A stretch of DNA of 64,000 nt, from assembly GCF_003264115.1 (NCBI RefSeq), contig NZ_CP021912.1, forward strand, positions 248,001 through 312,000, written 5' to 3'. The DNA comes from Erythrobacter sp. KY5. GTDB taxonomy: Bacteria > Pseudomonadota > Alphaproteobacteria > Sphingomonadales > Sphingomonadaceae. Under the pieces are notes generated by a model that was not told the origin of the DNA, searched no databases, and saw only the letters and a program-made list of their open reading frames with translations. The number at the start of each line of letters is the position of its first letter. Position 1 is the stretch's first letter. Positions 7,346 to 15,299 of this stretch are shown here, piece after piece. The translations under genes were made by a program, and so were the position numbers.

Positions 7346-8815
7346 CTATGTGGTGGGTTCAGATAGCGGGAACAAGGGGTGCAGCCCCCATGGGTTCGCC
7401 TGATACCCGCTCACCGCGCCGCGCACGAGCGACCAGCGCACCGGCACCCCGAAGGGTATGAATATCTCGGCCGCTACCAATTCGGCATGCGCTTCAGCCA
7501 GCAGGGCCTGTTTAGCCGCAGGATCGCGCAATTCCAGCGAATCGCGCACCAGATCGTCGGCAGTCGGAGAGCACAATCCCAATTCAATCGTGCAGTTGAG
7601 CTGGTTGAGGAACCAGCGCGGCGAGGAATAGCGCGCCAGCCTGTCGCGCAGTTCCAGATCGCCACCATCGCCCATGCCCACGCGCGTTGCGGTAACGCCA
7701 ATCGACTGCCAGGCAGCGGCGATCTGGCGAAACAGCAAGTCGCTGCCCGGCCCTCTCGGCAGCCCGACACTGACGCTTGCCTCTTCGCCTGTTGCGGCCT
7801 CCCAGGCAGCGATGCGCGCACGTGCGGTCGCCTGTCGCTGCTCAAAGGTCTGATCGTCCCAGCGCGAGGCAGCATAGCGTTGCGGTACGAACAGTTCGGA
7901 CGGCACGATCCACGTCGTCGACCGCCAGCCGCCAAGGCCAAAGGGTTGAATAAGCGCCGCACGATCAATCGCCATGGAAAGCGCCTCGCGCCGGTCCGGA
8001 TCGGACAGAACCCCTGCATCGCTGCGGAAAATGAGCCCGAACAGGCCGAGCGCGGGATCAACCTGTACCGTTCCGCGCGAAAGCGGTCCCAGCTGCGCGA
8101 GCGGGAAGGTCGCAATCGTCCCGTTGAGAAGCAGATCGACCTCTCCGCTGGTAAAGGCATCAACGGCCTGCTGCCCGCTAAGGGCACGGATCGTCAGGCC
8201 GCGCGACAGTTCCTCCCAATCCTCGCGAGCGGGCAGTCCGCGTGCCTCAGGCGGGAGAACGCTGAGGCGCGCCAGCGACGAATCCTCATCGCGGGAGACC
8301 ACCATGGGTCCGACACCGCTGCCCCGCTTGGTCAAACCCATTTCGGGCTGAGCGAGAAGGCGCAGGAATTCAGGCATCGGGCCTGACAAACGCAGTTCGA
8401 CGACCCGCCCTGTCATTGCGCGAATTTCCGTGACCTTCGCCAGGTCCAGGCCCAGCGAGGTTCCCTCCAGCTGGTCTATTCTTTCGCGCAGAGCCGTTCG
8501 CACGTCCTGCGCTGTCAGTTCCTCTCCATCGGGCCAGTTCGCATCGCGCAGGCGGAAGATATAGCTCAGCCCGTCATCCGTGACGATCCAGCGCTCTGCG
8601 ATTGCCGGCACCACCTGACCCGCCGGATCGAGCGCGACGAGGCCTTCATTGGTCGCAGCGCGCAAATGCTGGGCGGCGCTCGACAACCGCACGCCCTGCT
8701 GGAACAGCGCATTCTCATTTCCGAAGATCGCAACATCGATGGGACCGCGCTCGCCAGCGGGGCCGCAGGATGCAGCGAGAAGCGCTAAAAGAGAAGTGGG
8801 GAGGAATCGGTTCAC
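7346..8815 (-). CDS. Peptide/nickel-type ABC substrate-binding lipoprotein (SBP family 5), orphan
   Basis: From GTG 8815 the product (about 489 aa) starts MNRFLPTSLLALLAASC. This is a short lipoprotein signal with a weak lipobox ending at Cys17. A longer frame from TTG 8857 would bury the signal, so the GTG is preferred. The body has SBP_bac_5 features: LVALDPAGQVVPAIAERW, LRDANWPDGEELTAQDV, EALSMAIDRAALI and GLPRGPGSDLLFRQIA. Such proteins bind peptides or metal chelates for ABC importers. No permease or ATPase gene lies nearby, so it works with unlinked partners or has another role. Confidence 0.85.
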   Translation of the reverse strand: MNRFLPTSLLALLAASCGPAGERGPIDVAIFGNENALFQQGVRLSSAAQHLRAATNEGLVALDPAGQVVPAIAERWIVTDDGLSYIFRLRDANWPDGEELTAQDVRTALRERIDQLEGTSLGLDLAKVTEIRAMTGRVVELRLSGPMPEFLRLLAQPEMGLTKRGSGVGPMVVSRDEDSSLARLSVLPPEARGLPAREDWEELSRGLTIRALSGQQAVDAFTSGEVDLLLNGTIATFPLAQLGPLSRGTVQVDPALGLFGLIFRSDAGVLSDPDRREALSMAIDRAALIQPFGLGGWRSTTWIVPSELFVPQRYAASRWDDQTFEQRQATARARIAAWEAATGEEASVSVGLPRGPGSDLLFRQIAAAWQSIGVTATRVGMGDGGDLELRDRLARYSSPRWFLNQLNCTIELGLCSPTADDLVRDSLELRDPAAKQALLAEAHAELVAAEIFIPFGVPVRWSLVRGAVSGYQANPWGLHPLFPLSEPTT

Positions 8816-8892
8816 GCCAGCCGGGTTAGCAGCTTGCGCGGTTTGGGTCAGTGTCAAAAGACGGGATAAACCACCCGGCTCTCAGCCAAGGA

Positions 8893-9270
8893 TCAGACCT
8901 TGCGAAGGCTTCCGGACCGAGGCGGCGGAGGCGCACGGTGAGCGCGCGACAGAGAGTCCACATCGTGTGTCACCGCGGTCGCCTCTCCGCTCGGTTTGCG
9001 CGCGGCTTGCGAATCGATTTCGTTGTCGAAGGCGATGCCAAATCGCTTGTCCTGAACCCAGGCGACCGTTCCGTTGACAGTTCCGACATTGCGCAATTCG
9101 ACCACGACGCGGTTCCCGCGTGCGACGGCCATCGACCCTTCGCCCATCATGCCACCGTCGGAAAGGTTCCGGACGCGGACGCGGTGCTGCACGTGTTCAT
9201 TCTCGACGCTCACATTGGCGAGGAGGAAGAGGCTGTCGCGCGAAACGCTCCTTGTCTCGACTCCTGTCAT
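8893..9270 (-). CDS. PilZ-domain protein
   Basis: The 125-aa protein has a single PilZ beta-barrel. QHRVRVRNLSDGGMMGEG supplies the RxxxR-like segment and the (D/N)xSxxG motif, and NGTVAWVQDKRFGIAFDNEID forms the end of the barrel. PilZ domains bind cyclic di-GMP. Here the first motif is RVRVRNLS, so binding is plausible but not proven. The C-terminal 35 residues are basic and proline-rich. No partner is adjacent; the next gene downstream is the SBP gene. Confidence 0.85.
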   Translation of the reverse strand: MTGVETRSVSRDSLFLLANVSVENEHVQHRVRVRNLSDGGMMGEGSMAVARGNRVVVELRNVGTVNGTVAWVQDKRFGIAFDNEIDSQAARKPSGEATAVTHDVDSLSRAHRAPPPPRSGSLRKV

Positions 9271-9514
9271 CTGCAGCTTCTCCTAGAGCAAATTCTTTGT
9301 ATTCGTTGCGTAACCCTACGCGGCAAGCGTGCTTAATCAGCTTCGCCAAGCGTGATCACCCAGCTAGGCCAGTGCGGTAAACGAGCCGTAAAGAATGTTT
9401 GGTCAGCCCGATCCAAAATCGGAAGCGTCTCATTCTGACACGAGATTTGTCAGGCCCGGCTACTCGGCGACCGTTGCAATCGGAGTATGCAAGGAGCGGC
9501 AAAGCCCCGGCAGG

Positions 9515-9973
9515 TCAGTCGTCGCGCGAAATTTTTTCGCGGCGCTCGTGCGCTTCCTGCGCTTCGACGGTCATGGTGGCCACCGGGCGTGCGATCAGCC
9601 GCTTGAGCCCGATGGGATCGCCGGTCACTTCGCAATATCCATATTCGCCCTGATCGATCCGGCGCAGTGCTGCATCAATCTTGGAGACCAGTTTGCGTTG
9701 ACGATCGCGGGTGCGCAATTCGATGCCCCAGTCGGTTTCGCTTGATGCGCGGTCGTTGAGGTCGGCTTCGCGGATCGGGCCATCAGCCAGAGATTGCAGC
9801 GTTAGTCCCGCAGCAGTGTGGATCGAGCGCTTCCATTCGATCAGCAGCATTTGAAAATAGGCCTGCTGCCGCTCGTTCATGTACTCTTCGTCGTCGCTGG
9901 GGACGTAATCCTCTGGAAAAAGACTCTTGGCCTTGTCGAGGATCTTGCTGTCGTCAGAAGCCGCCGCTGCCAT
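9515..9973 (-). CDS. dksA: DksA/TraR-family RNA polymerase-binding factor, zinc cysteines mostly lost
   Basis: From ATG 9973 the protein is 152 aa (a longer frame to 10051 exists but lacks family similarity). It has the coiled-coil arms of DksA: EYMNERQQAYFQMLLIEWK, DLNDRASSETDWGIELRTRDR and KIDAALRRIDQGEYGYC. DksA binds the RNA polymerase secondary channel and works with ppGpp on stringent control. The usual CxxC...CxxC zinc finger is reduced to one cysteine: YCEVTGDPIGLKRL, then MTVE where CIDC stands in E. coli. The acidic coiled-coil tip (DLND..SSETD) is kept, so activity is expected. Confidence 0.9.
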   Translation of the reverse strand: MAAAASDDSKILDKAKSLFPEDYVPSDDEEYMNERQQAYFQMLLIEWKRSIHTAAGLTLQSLADGPIREADLNDRASSETDWGIELRTRDRQRKLVSKIDAALRRIDQGEYGYCEVTGDPIGLKRLIARPVATMTVEAQEAHERREKISRDD

Positions 9974-10295
9974 CTGGTTCTCTAATCCCAAACCTCTCGC
10001 AAAACCTTTCAGGTTTTCTGCGTGAATGTTCCATTGGCCCGCTTGCCTCAAGGCAAGCCTCGTCTCTCGCGGGGCCTATAGGCAAGCTGCCAATTCCCCG
10101 CAAGCGGCTTTGCCATACGCCGGTCGATTGCGTGTCGAAAACTGCACAATTGCGGCGCACGGGCTTCATTTCGCGCGAAAAAAAGGGCGGCGGCGTTAAC
10201 CAATTGTTGACCATGATCCGTGAGGTCTGGGGCTGCACGGTCCGATTGGGGATTGCCTCAAGGGGGAATGGACCGGGGGTTAACGGGGAAATGAG
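9974..10295. other. Intergenic region between dksA and the Sel1 gene
   Basis: This 322-bp divergent gap holds no convincing gene. On the dksA side it contains an AGGCAAGC palindrome with a third copy. On the other side are AT-rich GTTAACC/GTTAAC elements near 10195-10220 and 10279-10285 that may belong to a promoter. The Sel1 gene starts at ATG 10296, preceded by GGGGAAATGAG. Confidence 0.5.
10041..10087 (-). promoter_or_regulatory. AGGCAAGC inverted and direct repeats upstream of dksA
   Basis: GCTTGCCT (10041-10048) and AGGCAAGC (10051-10058) form a perfect palindrome with a 2-bp centre. A third AGGCAAGC lies at 10080-10087. They sit 68-114 bp upstream of the dksA start codon, a location suited to an operator or leader hairpin. 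Confidence 0.4.
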
Positions 10296-10622
10296 ATGAA
10301 ACTTGAAACGTTCAATGCAGGAGAGTCCCGGTCGCTGGACAGCGGAGCCATCGATCTGACCATCGCCGGATTTCTTGCCGATGCCGCCGCTGGCGATATC
10401 GCAGCGCTGTTCAATCTCGGCGTGTCTTATTCGACGGGCAGCAACGGGGTAGAATGCGACCTTGTCGAAGCGCACAAATGGTTCAATCTGGCCGCATCGC
10501 GCGGTCATGAGGAAGCCGCCTGGTGCCGCGCTGATGTCTCCGACGAAATGACCGCTCGCGAGATCGCCGAAGCGCAGCGCCGCGCACGCCGCTGGCTATC
10601 CGAAGAACGACGCGCCGCCTGA
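10296..10622 (+). CDS. Sel1-like repeat protein
   Basis: The 108-aa protein has one clear Sel1 repeat. AAAGDIAALFNLGVSYSTGS is followed by GVECDLVEAHKWFNLAASRGHEEAAWCR. The TPR-like helical hairpins of this family mediate protein-protein contacts. The C-terminus (EIAEAQRRARRWLSEERRAA) is basic and helical. It has no signal peptide and is therefore cytosolic. It converges with the GNAT-like gene, 18 bp apart. Confidence 0.85.
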   Translation: MKLETFNAGESRSLDSGAIDLTIAGFLADAAAGDIAALFNLGVSYSTGSNGVECDLVEAHKWFNLAASRGHEEAAWCRADVSDEMTAREIAEAQRRARRWLSEERRAA

Positions 10623-10640
10623 TAACTCGCAAAGAAGGGG

Positions 10641-11795
10641 TCAGTCCCCTTTCTTGAAAGGCGTGCGTCGATCCAGAAACACCTGATCGGTAGAGACGCC
10701 TTCGCGCTCTCTTTCGAGGAAATCGGCGACCGCCGCGCGAAATCCGTCATCGACCAGCCAATGCGCTGACCATGTCTTGACCGGCTCGTATCCACGCGCA
10801 AGCTTGTGACCGCCCTGAGCGCCCGCTTCCACTCTTGGCAGCCCCCGCTCAATCGCGATGTCGATCGCCTGATAATAACACAGCTCGAAATGCAGGAAGC
10901 GCACATCGCGCGCGCACCCCCAATAGCGACCGTAGATCGCATCCGATCCAACAAAATTCAGAGCACCCGCGATCGGCTCGTCGTCATCGTAGGCGAGGAT
11001 GAGAACCAGTTTCTCGCCCATCCGCTCACCTATCAGAGTGAAGGCCTCGCGCGTGAGGTACGGTGTGCCCCATTTGCGTGCCCCTGTGTCCTGATAGAAC
11101 ACCCAGAACGCGTCCCAGTGATGCTCCTTGATGTCATCGCCCGTCAGCCGATCGATCCGGAGCCCTTCTTGCGCAGCCGCGCGTTCCTTTCGCAGGTTCT
11201 TCCGTTTGCGCGAGGCAAGCGCGTTCAGAAAATCGTCGAAGCTGTCATAATCGCGATTAAGCCAATGAAACTGGATATCGCTCCGCATCAGCCATCCGCC
11301 GGCCTCAAACAATGGCACCTGTTCGGGTTCGATAAAGGTCGCATGCGCACCTGACAGGCCGTTCTGTTCACACACGACCTGCGCGCCTTTGAGCAAATGC
11401 GACGCGAATGCATCGTCGGACAAGAGCAGCCGCGGTCCGTTCGCTGGCGTAAAGGGTGCGGCGATCTGCAGCTTGGGGTAATAGTGCCGCCCCGCCCGGT
11501 GCAGCGCATCCGCCCAGGCATGATCAAACACATATTCCCCCTGGCTGTGCCCCTTGGCATAGCTCGGCATGGCCGCCTTCAAGCGGCCTTGCGCATCGGT
11601 CGCCACGATAGGAACCGGGTCCCAGCCGGTCCCCTCGCCAACGCTACCGGAATCTTCCAACGCAGTCAGAAATTGATGGCTGACGAAGGGGTTTCTCCGA
11701 CCGCCCAGCGCGTTCCATTCGTCCGCCTCGAACTCGCCCACACCGGGCGCGAGACGCACAGTCAGTTCACCGGAATCAGCCGCTCCTGCCGTCAC
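10641..11795 (-). CDS. GNAT/FemAB-like N-acetyltransferase (COG3146 type)
   Basis: The 384-aa protein belongs to a conserved alphaproteobacterial family related to FemAB peptidoglycan aminoacyltransferases. Examples of conserved stretches are NPFVSHQFLTALEDSGSVG, LASRKRKNLRKERAAAQ and YGRYWGCARDVRFLHFELCYYQAIDIAIERGL. The end of the fold has a GNAT shape. The substrate is unknown. Its GTG start overlaps the GDPD stop by 4 bp, so it is the last gene of a five-gene leftward operon starting with DUF3572. Confidence 0.8.
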   Translation of the reverse strand: MTAGAADSGELTVRLAPGVGEFEADEWNALGGRRNPFVSHQFLTALEDSGSVGEGTGWDPVPIVATDAQGRLKAAMPSYAKGHSQGEYVFDHAWADALHRAGRHYYPKLQIAAPFTPANGPRLLLSDDAFASHLLKGAQVVCEQNGLSGAHATFIEPEQVPLFEAGGWLMRSDIQFHWLNRDYDSFDDFLNALASRKRKNLRKERAAAQEGLRIDRLTGDDIKEHHWDAFWVFYQDTGARKWGTPYLTREAFTLIGERMGEKLVLILAYDDDEPIAGALNFVGSDAIYGRYWGCARDVRFLHFELCYYQAIDIAIERGLPRVEAGAQGGHKLARGYEPVKTWSAHWLVDDGFRAAVADFLEREREGVSTDQVFLDRRTPFKKGD

Positions 11796-12520
11796 GCAAG
11801 CCCCTCACCCTCGCTGATAAGGGCATCGACATGAGAAAGCGCATGTTCGCGCAGCTCGGTGCTTCGGACAGTCCAGCTGAGCAAAGGGCGCCCGCTTTCA
11901 CGCCACAGGGAAGGAATTGCCGAGGGTAGGTCGCGGATATCCATGGCAAGGAAATCGGGGGCCGCGGCCTCTAACGCTCCGGCAGTGCGCCAAGCGCCCA
12001 AGAAGCCATGGTCCAACGTATCGGTGCAGACCAAACCGCGCACGGTTTCGGGGGAGTGCCGCGCGAACCATTCGCCTACCCTGAAATCGAAGCTCATCAC
12101 TGCATGTTCCCCGGCATAATCCTGCAACATCTCGGCGGTGCACACACAGCTACGTTCGACATCGTATTCCGGCCGCGATTTGATTTCGATCAGCAGGGGT
12201 ACCTTGCCCGCAACCTCTTCGAGCAATGCTGAAAGGCGCAAGGGCCGTTCATCACTGTCCTGAAGACGCAGAGCCTCCAGTTCTTCAGCGTTGAACACTT
12301 CAGTCAGGCCGGAGCCATCGGTGAGCCGGCCCAGTTCCCAGTCGTGAAAGACCATCGGCTGCTTATCGAGACTGCGCTGAATGTCGCATTCGATACCCAT
12401 ACCAGCCGCGATCGCCGCCCTTGCAGCGGCAAGCGAATTTTCCGGAACGCCCGGAGAATGCAGTCCGCGATGGGCGTACTCCCACCGGGTCAGCCAGCCG
12501 GGAGCTTGGCGGTCGCTCAT
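11792..12520 (-). CDS. Glycerophosphodiester phosphodiesterase
   Basis: The 242-aa GDPD TIM-barrel protein shows the catalytic EYAHRGLHSPGVPENSLAA (His and Arg of HRG, then the metal ligand E in PEN). GIECDIQRSLDKQPMVFHDWELGRLTDGSG follows, with E/D metal ligands and the second catalytic His. It hydrolyses glycerophosphodiesters to glycerol-3-phosphate and an alcohol. There is no signal peptide, so it is cytosolic. It overlaps both neighbours by 4 bp (ATGA and GTGA junctions). Confidence 0.92.
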   Translation of the reverse strand: MSDRQAPGWLTRWEYAHRGLHSPGVPENSLAAARAAIAAGMGIECDIQRSLDKQPMVFHDWELGRLTDGSGLTEVFNAEELEALRLQDSDERPLRLSALLEEVAGKVPLLIEIKSRPEYDVERSCVCTAEMLQDYAGEHAVMSFDFRVGEWFARHSPETVRGLVCTDTLDHGFLGAWRTAGALEAAAPDFLAMDIRDLPSAIPSLWRESGRPLLSWTVRSTELREHALSHVDALISEGEGLA

Positions 12521-12972
12521 TGGGTGATGGCGATAACAGCGTCCACTTCGACGGCAGCCCCTAGCGGCAGGACAGGTACGCCGACAGCCGCGCGAGCGTG
12601 CCGGCCTTTTTCGCCAAACACTTCGAACATCAGGTCCGATGCGCCATTGGCGACCTTAGGCTGGTCCGTGAAATCGCCCGTCGAATTGACGAATGCGCCC
12701 AGCTTCACGACCCGCTCGACCTTTTCGAGCAGGCCCGCTGCCTTGAGCTGCGCAAGGATCATCAATCCGCAGGCGCGCGCTGCGTCCATTCCGCCTTCGA
12801 GATCGACATCCTCGCCCAGCCGGCCGGTCACGACCTTGCCATCGACAAATGGGAGCTGGCCGGAAATGTGCACTAAGCCGCCCTGCTCAACCAGTGGAAC
12901 GTAGCTGGCGACAGGCGCAGCGGCGGCGGGAAGTTCGATGCCGAGTTCGGCAAGACGTGTTTCGATAGACAT
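12517..12972 (-). CDS. RidA/YjgF-family protein
   Basis: From ATG 12972 the protein is 151 aa. It is of the longer RidA subgroup with GGLVHISGQLPFVDGKVVTGRLGEDVDLEGG, AARACGLMILAQLKAAG, VKLGAFVNSTGDFTDQPKVANGASDL and HARAAVGVPVLPLGAAVEVDAV. RidA proteins deaminate reactive enamines/imines released by PLP enzymes, using a conserved Arg (present in HARAAVG). Its start lies 5 bp from the HAD gene stop and its stop overlaps the GDPD start. Confidence 0.92.
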   Translation of the reverse strand: MSIETRLAELGIELPAAAAPVASYVPLVEQGGLVHISGQLPFVDGKVVTGRLGEDVDLEGGMDAARACGLMILAQLKAAGLLEKVERVVKLGAFVNSTGDFTDQPKVANGASDLMFEVFGEKGRHARAAVGVPVLPLGAAVEVDAVIAITQ

Positions 12973-12977
12973 GTTTT

Positions 12978-13598
12978 TCAGTTCTCCAATTGTGCCTTGA
13001 GCCAGGGAAGCGCATCGGACCAGACATCGATCCGGGCATCGGCGTGTCCGGCCTTGTGAGCGCAATCAATGCCATCGGCGATCATCGGCTCACCGCAGAA
13101 ATGCAAGCGCCTTACATCCGGCGCCGTTTCTTTGACGGACAGATGATGCTGCGCCAGATCGTCGATGAACAGCGCTCGACCGGGCGCATATTCTTCGATG
13201 ATTTTTTGCAGCGCCGGACCCTTTGGCCCCTGGTTGGTGTAGACCTTTGCGTGCAGCCCGTGAGCGGCCAGTTGCTCAGCGCGCATGTCGCGGCGGAAAT
13301 CGACAAGGTTGGTGAGCACGACGACATCGGCGTGCTCGGTCAATTCGTTGAGCGCATCAATGGCGCCAGCGATTGGCAATTGCCGATCCATTTCGGTGTC
13401 GAAAAACCCGCCAAGCTTGCGCCAGACTTCGGATGGCTCAAGCAGCTTGCCGTTTTCCTGCCAGCGCAGGGCTTCGCCGAAATTGCCTCCGGAAAGGTCG
13501 AAGTCGACGCCCTGTGTCTCCTCAAGCCAATCCTTGAAGTGGGCGACCATGTGAAGAATGACTTCATCGCAATCGCTGATGACGAGCGGGCGGCTCAT
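12978..13598 (-). CDS. HAD-family hydrolase
   Basis: The 206-aa HAD-like protein starts with motif I VISDCDEVILH, where the nucleophile Asp and the +2 Asp are both present. Motif II is VVVLTNL, and the motif IV region is ALFIDDLAQHHLSV. A cap-like helical insert follows motif I. The substrate is unknown. It is joined to DUF3572 by an ATGA overlap and followed 5 bp later by RidA, suggesting a shared small-molecule salvage or repair function. Confidence 0.85.
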   Translation of the reverse strand: MSRPLVISDCDEVILHMVAHFKDWLEETQGVDFDLSGGNFGEALRWQENGKLLEPSEVWRKLGGFFDTEMDRQLPIAGAIDALNELTEHADVVVLTNLVDFRRDMRAEQLAAHGLHAKVYTNQGPKGPALQKIIEEYAPGRALFIDDLAQHHLSVKETAPDVRRLHFCGEPMIADGIDCAHKAGHADARIDVWSDALPWLKAQLEN

Positions 13599-13870
13599 GC
13601 GGCAAGCTCCCTTCTGGCAGCGATCAGTTCTTCGGGCGTTACCGCCAACGCTTCGGCAGCGCGCACGAGATCGGGTTCATGATTGGCAAGAAAATCGAGC
13701 GCCGAGGACAGCACCTGATTATCGCCGAGACCTGCTCTCAACGAATCAGGATCGAGCCCGGTCAAGGCGAGGTACCGTTCGGCGCGGTCGGTGTCCTGCA
13801 TCAGCCAGCCTATTGCCGCCAGCGCGAGCGTTGCGGAACGCTGCGCGCCTTGCGCTGGGCCGCGATCCAT
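13595..13870 (-). CDS. DUF3572 protein
   Basis: The 91-aa all-helical protein matches DUF3572. The key stretch is ATLALAAIGWLMQDTDRAERYLALTGLDPDSLRAGL, followed by LDFLANHEPDLVRAAEALAVTPEELIAARREL. It is a conserved alphaproteobacterial gene found divergent from divK, as here (84 bp). Function unknown. It is the first gene of the five-gene operon ending at the GNAT-like gene. Confidence 0.9.
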   Translation of the reverse strand: MDRGPAQGAQRSATLALAAIGWLMQDTDRAERYLALTGLDPDSLRAGLGDNQVLSSALDFLANHEPDLVRAAEALAVTPEELIAARRELAA

Positions 13871-13954
13871 TTGCGTTTCGGAGGATAGAGGGATTGTGAT
13901 GACCTTTGTGCAGGGTTACGCTGATCTTATGGATCAACCTATTGGGGCGCGGGT

Positions 13955-14356
13955 GTGACAAAGCGAGTTATGGTTGTCGAGGACAACGATCTCAACCGAA
14001 GATTGTTCTGCGACGTGCTGAAAGCGAACGGTTTCGAGGTCGAACCGGTAGCCGAGGGCGAAAAGGTGCTCGAAACGGCACGTAGTGTTCGGCCTGATCT
14101 GATCATCATGGACATCCAGCTTCCCGGTATTTCTGGCATCGACCTTATCGCACAAGCCAAACAGGACAGCGGCCTTTCGCAAATCCCGGTTCTCGCGGTC
14201 ACCGCCTTTGCGGCCAAGGGTGATGAAGAACGCATCCGTGCCGCCGGCGCCGCCAGCTATCTTGCGAAACCGGTTTCGATAATGCCTTTCATGAATGCGG
14301 TGAAAGCGTTGCTCACAGCCGAAACTCACGAAGCGGTGAGTGATTCTCCAAAGTAG
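13955..14356 (+). CDS. divK: DivK-type single-domain response regulator
   Basis: The 133-aa receiver domain has VMVVEDNDLNRRLF (acidic pair), the phosphoacceptor Asp in DLIIMDIQLPGISGID, the conserved Thr in VLAVTAFA and the Lys in YLAKPVS. DivK relays phosphate in the PleC-DivJ-CckA-CtrA cell-cycle network. The start is GTG 13955. The coding end overlaps the convergent PycTM-type gene by 31 bp. Confidence 0.93.
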   Translation: MTKRVMVVEDNDLNRRLFCDVLKANGFEVEPVAEGEKVLETARSVRPDLIIMDIQLPGISGIDLIAQAKQDSGLSQIPVLAVTAFAAKGDEERIRAAGAASYLAKPVSIMPFMNAVKALLTAETHEAVSDSPK

Positions 14357-14946
14357 ATCAGCATGGTCACCGCCAATCCGAACAGGAATATGCGGTATGC
14401 CCACGTCAGAAAACGGTACTTGCGGCGATATAGGATCTGCCCGTTCTGATGAATGTCCTTGAGCATCGTTCGAAACAGATCCTCGTCGCTTTCCAGCCGA
14501 TCGAGAATTTCGTCCGACCATTCATCGGTCCCCATTGCAGCGAAATGGCCGAAAAAGAGCGGATTGAGCAGATTTGTATCCTTGGGTGGTTTGCTCAGCG
14601 AAGGGATAACCGCGAACACCGCGCTCAACGATGACAGAAAGGCGGTCACCGCGAGCGAAACCGTGGACCAGCTGATCTCGGTCCCGATCAACCGAGTCAC
14701 GGCAAGCGAAAACACCACGAAGGTCGCACCGATGAGGATCGAAGCCTTCTGATCGGCCATTTGCGACAGCGTCAGCGTATTGATCTGCGAGGTGCGCAAC
14801 AGGTGAATCGCGTGCGCTGAGAAATCGCGCTTTTCGCGCGCTGCATCTGAAGGCGCGGCCTTTACCGTACCTTTGTCAGTCCCTATGTCCGGCCCCACTT
14901 GTGCCATGCCCCACGCTTTCCCCCTTGCAGGGACAAGGTGTGCCAC
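14326..14946 (-). CDS. Orphan Pycsar-effector-like (PycTM/DUF5706) membrane protein
   Basis: The 206-aa protein contains AIHLLRTSQINTLTLSQMADQKASILIGATFVVF, the hallmark helix of the DUF5706/PycTM family. Two more hydrophobic segments follow (about 90-115 and 178-197), with a cytosolic part between them (DEILDRLESDEDLFRTMLKDIHQNGQIL). In Pycsar defence, PycTM effectors respond to cCMP or cUMP made by a neighbouring cyclase. No cyclase gene is present here, and the neighbours are divK and sphingolipid genes. A non-defence, chromosomal role is therefore more likely. Confidence 0.75.
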   Translation of the reverse strand: MAHLVPARGKAWGMAQVGPDIGTDKGTVKAAPSDAAREKRDFSAHAIHLLRTSQINTLTLSQMADQKASILIGATFVVFSLAVTRLIGTEISWSTVSLAVTAFLSSLSAVFAVIPSLSKPPKDTNLLNPLFFGHFAAMGTDEWSDEILDRLESDEDLFRTMLKDIHQNGQILYRRKYRFLTWAYRIFLFGLAVTMLIYFGESLTAS

Positions 14947-15043
14947 CGGCGCGAAAGCTTGACAAGCTTGGCCTCACCACGCTTTGCAAGGCCATCATTT
15001 ACCTGCAATGCCTTGCGACAATTGCGAAAGAGCGAAATCCGAT

Positions 15044-15286
15044 ATGACCGAAGCCGAAGTTGATGAACGCATCCGCGCGCTGATCGAACCCTTCAACAAG
15101 AAGGGCGTGACGATCACCAGCGATACGACTTTTGCGAACGATCTGGAGTTCGACAGCCTCACCGTGATGGACTTCGTCGCCGAGATCGAGGACGAGTTCG
15201 ACATCATCATCAGCATGAACCAGCAGGCCGAGATCGAGACTTACGGCCAGCTCGTCGCAGCCGTGCACAAGCTGCAAGACAGCTAA
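15044..15286 (+). CDS. Acyl carrier protein for sphingolipid synthesis
   Basis: From ATG 15044 the 80-aa acidic protein has the phosphopantetheine site FDSLTVMDFVAEIEDEFD, with Ser about residue 38. It differs from housekeeping AcpP and sits 13 bp before serine palmitoyltransferase. In Caulobacter and Sphingomonas such a dedicated ACP supplies the acyl chain to SPT, and the arrangement supports the same role here. An upstream in-frame ATG at 14984 would add a cysteine-containing tail unlike the family. Confidence 0.9.
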   Translation: MTEAEVDERIRALIEPFNKKGVTITSDTTFANDLEFDSLTVMDFVAEIEDEFDIIISMNQQAEIETYGQLVAAVHKLQDS

Positions 15287-15299
15287 AAGAGATACCGCC

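Noticed and set aside
14326..14946. A complete Pycsar defence operon.
   Set aside because: No pyrimidine cyclase gene or other defence gene is adjacent; the neighbours are divK and sphingolipid genes, so only an orphan effector-like protein is claimed.
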